Source: Perca fluviatilis (lineage: Eukaryota; Chordata; Actinopteri; Perciformes; Percidae). From it: a stretch of 64,000 nt of DNA. The stretch is taken from positions 5,377,576 to 5,441,575 of the forward strand of contig NC_053115.1 of the NCBI RefSeq assembly GCF_010015445.1. The letters run 5' to 3'. The notes below the pieces were generated by a model. The model was not told where the DNA came from. It worked only from the letters and a program-made list of their open reading frames with translations, and searched no databases. Below, in pieces: positions 61,930 through 64,000 of this stretch. Within the stretch, counting starts at the first letter, position 1; every line of letters begins with the position of its first letter. Position numbers and translations under genes: made by a program.

Positions 61930-62822
61930 TTTCCTGCTACCTCTCGGTTTATTAAAACGCTCCTGTGGGTCGTATCAGACGGTAGAAATAAACAACCTGT
62001 ATTGTTGTTTGGTTTGGAGGACCGGTTTGCATTTTTGGAGCTTGACCTAGGGACTGCTTCCATATTTTCCATTCCATTATTAGCACGGGGCTGTAACAGC
62101 ACAGACCGAGGTCTGTAACTTCTCCTGTCCAACGCATCTGAATGCAACAAAAAAGACATAAGAGCTACGTTTTCTTTTCTTCTAACATCACAGGGAGATT
62201 CATTACTCAACAATCACTTCTTATGATATGTCAATTTTCTTGTTATTTTGTCAGGTATAAAACCACTGGAAGAAAATAAGTTAATAAACAACCTTTACAC
62301 TCTTTTATACTCACATTTAATGAATCAATTTCAAATATAACAGGTCAGTAATATTTGCTCCAATTAAAAAAAAAACAATATCAACTTGATTTTCCCACTT
62401 ATCTGTGGTCTGCTACAAGATGATATCACAGGCAAAGCTGCATATAATGATGTATAATGGAGAGTGGCATTTTCCTGACATTTGTACAAACAGTACTGCA
62501 GTTGAAGTACTGGAGATAAAAAAAAAGAAAATTCAAGCCCTCTAAATTGTTTGTGTAATAATTATTTAAAAAAAAAAGACACTCCGCACATACAATATAC
62601 ACTATATATACACAGTATTTAGTAATGGTCATTCTGTTGCAACCCGACAAAACAGAGCTTTATAATATGAGGGTGGCAGTGTGCAGTTGGAAATGACGCA
62701 TTACATTTGACACAAAACTTGTGCTCGGTATGGATAATGTCTGTTTCCTCTTTCATTTGTTCCTCCCAGCAGGTTTTAATGAAAACGTTGTCTAGGCGAA
62801 GATGGATGGCGGTTTCGGCTCC
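61930..62822 (-). other. chl1: Probable 3' UTR of chl1, end uncertain
   Basis: Sequence following the chl1 TGA stop on the minus strand. Candidate polyadenylation signals read on the minus strand are ATTAAA at 62774-62779 (very close to the stop), ATTAAA at 62316-62321, and a canonical AATAAA at 61948-61953. I placed the end just past the canonical signal, giving a UTR of about 0.9 kb. A transposon-like inverted repeat begins immediately beyond, at about 61880, which fits a UTR boundary there. No transcript evidence can be seen from sequence. Confidence 0.45.
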
Positions 62823-63027
62823 TCACGCCGGGGTCTGAATAGTGGCTTTGATCTCAGCGGACACCCTCTTCTCCTTTCGCCCGGCGTACTCGCCGATAAA
62901 GGAGCCGTCCTCGTTGAACTGAACGTCCTCGTCCCCGTAGTCCACCAGGCTGTCCCCGCTGTCCCCGGCTTTGATCTCTCTGCTCAGCGAGTGTTGGCTG
63001 CCCTTCAGTGGCTTCTCGTCGTTGTCA
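62823..63027 (-). CDS. chl1: Terminal coding exon of chl1 (close homolog of L1), cytoplasmic tail
   Basis: Last 67 codons plus stop of an L1-family neural cell adhesion molecule. The acceptor is a textbook pyrimidine tract ending TCTTGCAG (minus strand, AG at 63028-63029); the exon opens with one base, T, that completes a serine codon, so the intron is phase 2. The tail reads [10 protein letters not shown], then [18 protein letters not shown], then [11 protein letters not shown], and ends QTPA. The [11 protein letters not shown] start and the FIGxYAGxKEK end fit CHL1 better than NrCAM, neurofascin or L1, whose tails carry FIGQY. In this family the FIGxY segment (62886-62900) binds ankyrin and links the receptor to the spectrin cytoskeleton; phosphorylation of its tyrosine blocks binding. 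Extracellular Ig and FNIII domains and the membrane segment must lie beyond 64000. Whether this is the chl1a or chl1b paralogue cannot be told. No promoter for it lies here. Confidence 0.93.
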
Positions 63028-64000
63028 CTGCAAGAGAGGCGCGGCGGATTTAGAATCACCTCATTTCACCCATGGCTTCACTCTATGGCTTATTGGAGAA
63101 GACGGGGGTGGGGGGGGGGGTGTGGGGGTGCAGGCTCAAGCTATCACTGCCTCTACGTTGAGCCTCTGTGACTGACATAAGCATTTACATGTGGTTGACC
63201 AATGGGAAATAATCACACAGATGCACATGTTGAGACAATATTAATCATTACGCTGTACGTGCATCAATGCATTTGACAAAGTGATGACTGGAAGATAAAT
63301 GAGATATTGAGGGGGAGGAGGGGAGGGTTGATCTTTGTAGCTGCACATTTGAAATGCATCTTAATTGCCGGACTACTAAACGTGTGCCTGTATTGACTTT
63401 ATTCTTTGCCTGAACTAGGGCACGTCCACATTCTGTCATTTTGTAATCTTACTTGTGTTTTAGTTGGGAAGTAAGATTACTTTGCTTATGGTCGCCAGCT
63501 TTATCATCCTTTACTTGCCATAACAAAAATGTTTTAAGCTTAAAGCTTTAGTGCGTAACTTTTTGATATTAATGAACGTCCGTTACATTCAAGCCTTCGC
63601 CAAATGAGTTGCTACAAAGCTAATTAAGACTATCAGCTCCACACAACTCTCTCTGTGTTTCTCAGTATGGCTGTGCTCAGAAGATTGTGGCGTCCGGTCA
63701 CTCTCCCGCGGGCGGTGCGCGGTCACGGTAGGCTTGTATGACGTGGACGCGCCAACAGTTTTGTTGTCATTACTTAGAATTCCTCATGGGGGCGACAGAA
63801 ACTACGCACGATAGCTTTAAAATTAGCAGTTTTTGAATAGAGCAATGGGTTTGTTTTGGAATTAGTAGTATGTTACGATACTACTAATTCTGACACAAAC
63901 ACATGCACTATGTATGCATACAGTATATAAATAAAACAAAGTCATAACTACATTCATAAAGCAAACAGAATATCCAAGTCTATATGAGATTGTGGTGAAG
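63028..64000 (-). other. chl1: Part of the last intron of chl1
   Basis: From the splice acceptor to the window edge. No further exon is visible: the expected upstream exon should end in a sequence encoding the conserved ETFGEY-type motif before a GT donor, and I find none on the minus strand. The intron holds a G-rich tract (63104-63129) and one copy of a 281-bp TTAA-flanked MITE (63540-63820). Confidence 0.8.
63540..63820. mobile_element. TTAA-flanked MITE, copy B of family 'AGCT' (in chl1 intron)
   Basis: Begins TTAAAGCTTTAGTGCGTA and ends ACGCACGATAGCTTTAA, so the ends are inverted repeats bracketed by TTAA, the target of piggyBac- and Kolobok-type elements. Interior matches the copy at 39825-40177 over most of its length (for example ATTAATGAACGTCCGTTACA and the stretch TCATGGGGGCGACAGAAAC). 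It lacks about 70 bp in the middle relative to that copy and has a CpG-rich piece instead. No coding capacity. Confidence 0.75.

Overview
This is a window from a ray-finned fish nuclear genome, most likely a percomorph teleost. Three things point there: the single recognisable protein-coding exon is the last exon of an L1-family cell adhesion gene (chl1); the tRNA-derived SINEs, L2/Rex1-like LINE tails and many short inverted-repeat DNA transposons are of types I know from teleosts; and long (TG)n/(CA)n microsatellites sit in AT-rich DNA with no operon-like structure. The statement about repeat families is recognition from memory, not a database match.

Genes. The right end carries the 3' end of chl1 on the minus strand: a terminal coding exon (62823-63027) with a clear splice acceptor, a 3' UTR running left to about 61.9 kb, and part of the last intron running right out of the window. 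Everything left of it to about 10 kb has no coding exon I can recognise. At about 9.9-10.07 kb there is a plausible promoter plus non-coding first exon on the minus strand (strong donor, inverted CCAAT box, G-rich box). In human 3p26 the order is CHL1-CNTN6-CNTN4, all on one strand, so the expected next gene downstream of chl1 is a contactin; the candidate first exon has the right strand and place. This is inference: no contactin coding sequence is visible. The window is therefore best read as the roughly 52 kb intergenic interval between chl1 and its downstream neighbour, plus the start of that neighbour's first intron.

Layout. 0-6.5 kb: a complete hAT MITE with an 8-bp duplication (301-1078), a small TIR repeat (1094-1442), a LINE tail (3340-3890), then a stack of transposons inside transposons (4806-6521). 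6.5-10 kb: mostly unique, with a CA repeat. 10.4-12.7 kb: a palindromic repeat invaded by a TTAA-inserting element that itself holds a LINE fragment. 13-20 kb: mostly unique, with two SINEs, a 105-bp TG tract and a LINE 3' end. 20-29 kb: unique DNA, a hAT element (22573-23536), a TG tract. 29.4-31.2 kb: a 1.8-kb element with about 500-bp inverted arms built from 20-bp units. 31-47 kb: unique DNA with scattered MITEs, a SINE with a perfect 17-bp duplication, and an element with a telomere-like core. 47.4-52.8 kb: the longest repeat-poor stretch. 52.8-61.9 kb: second and third copies of the palindromic repeat, a second element with a telomere-like core, and several TIR elements. 61.9-64 kb: chl1.

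Functionally, chl1 encodes a neuronal adhesion receptor whose last exon supplies the cytoplasmic ankyrin-binding tail; the rest is intergenic and can contribute only regulatory sequence, of which I can point to candidates but prove none. The best chances of something new are the element at 29393-31213, the candidate first exon near 9.9 kb, the 37-bp possible exon at 51050, and the nested insertions whose empty sites survive in sister copies.
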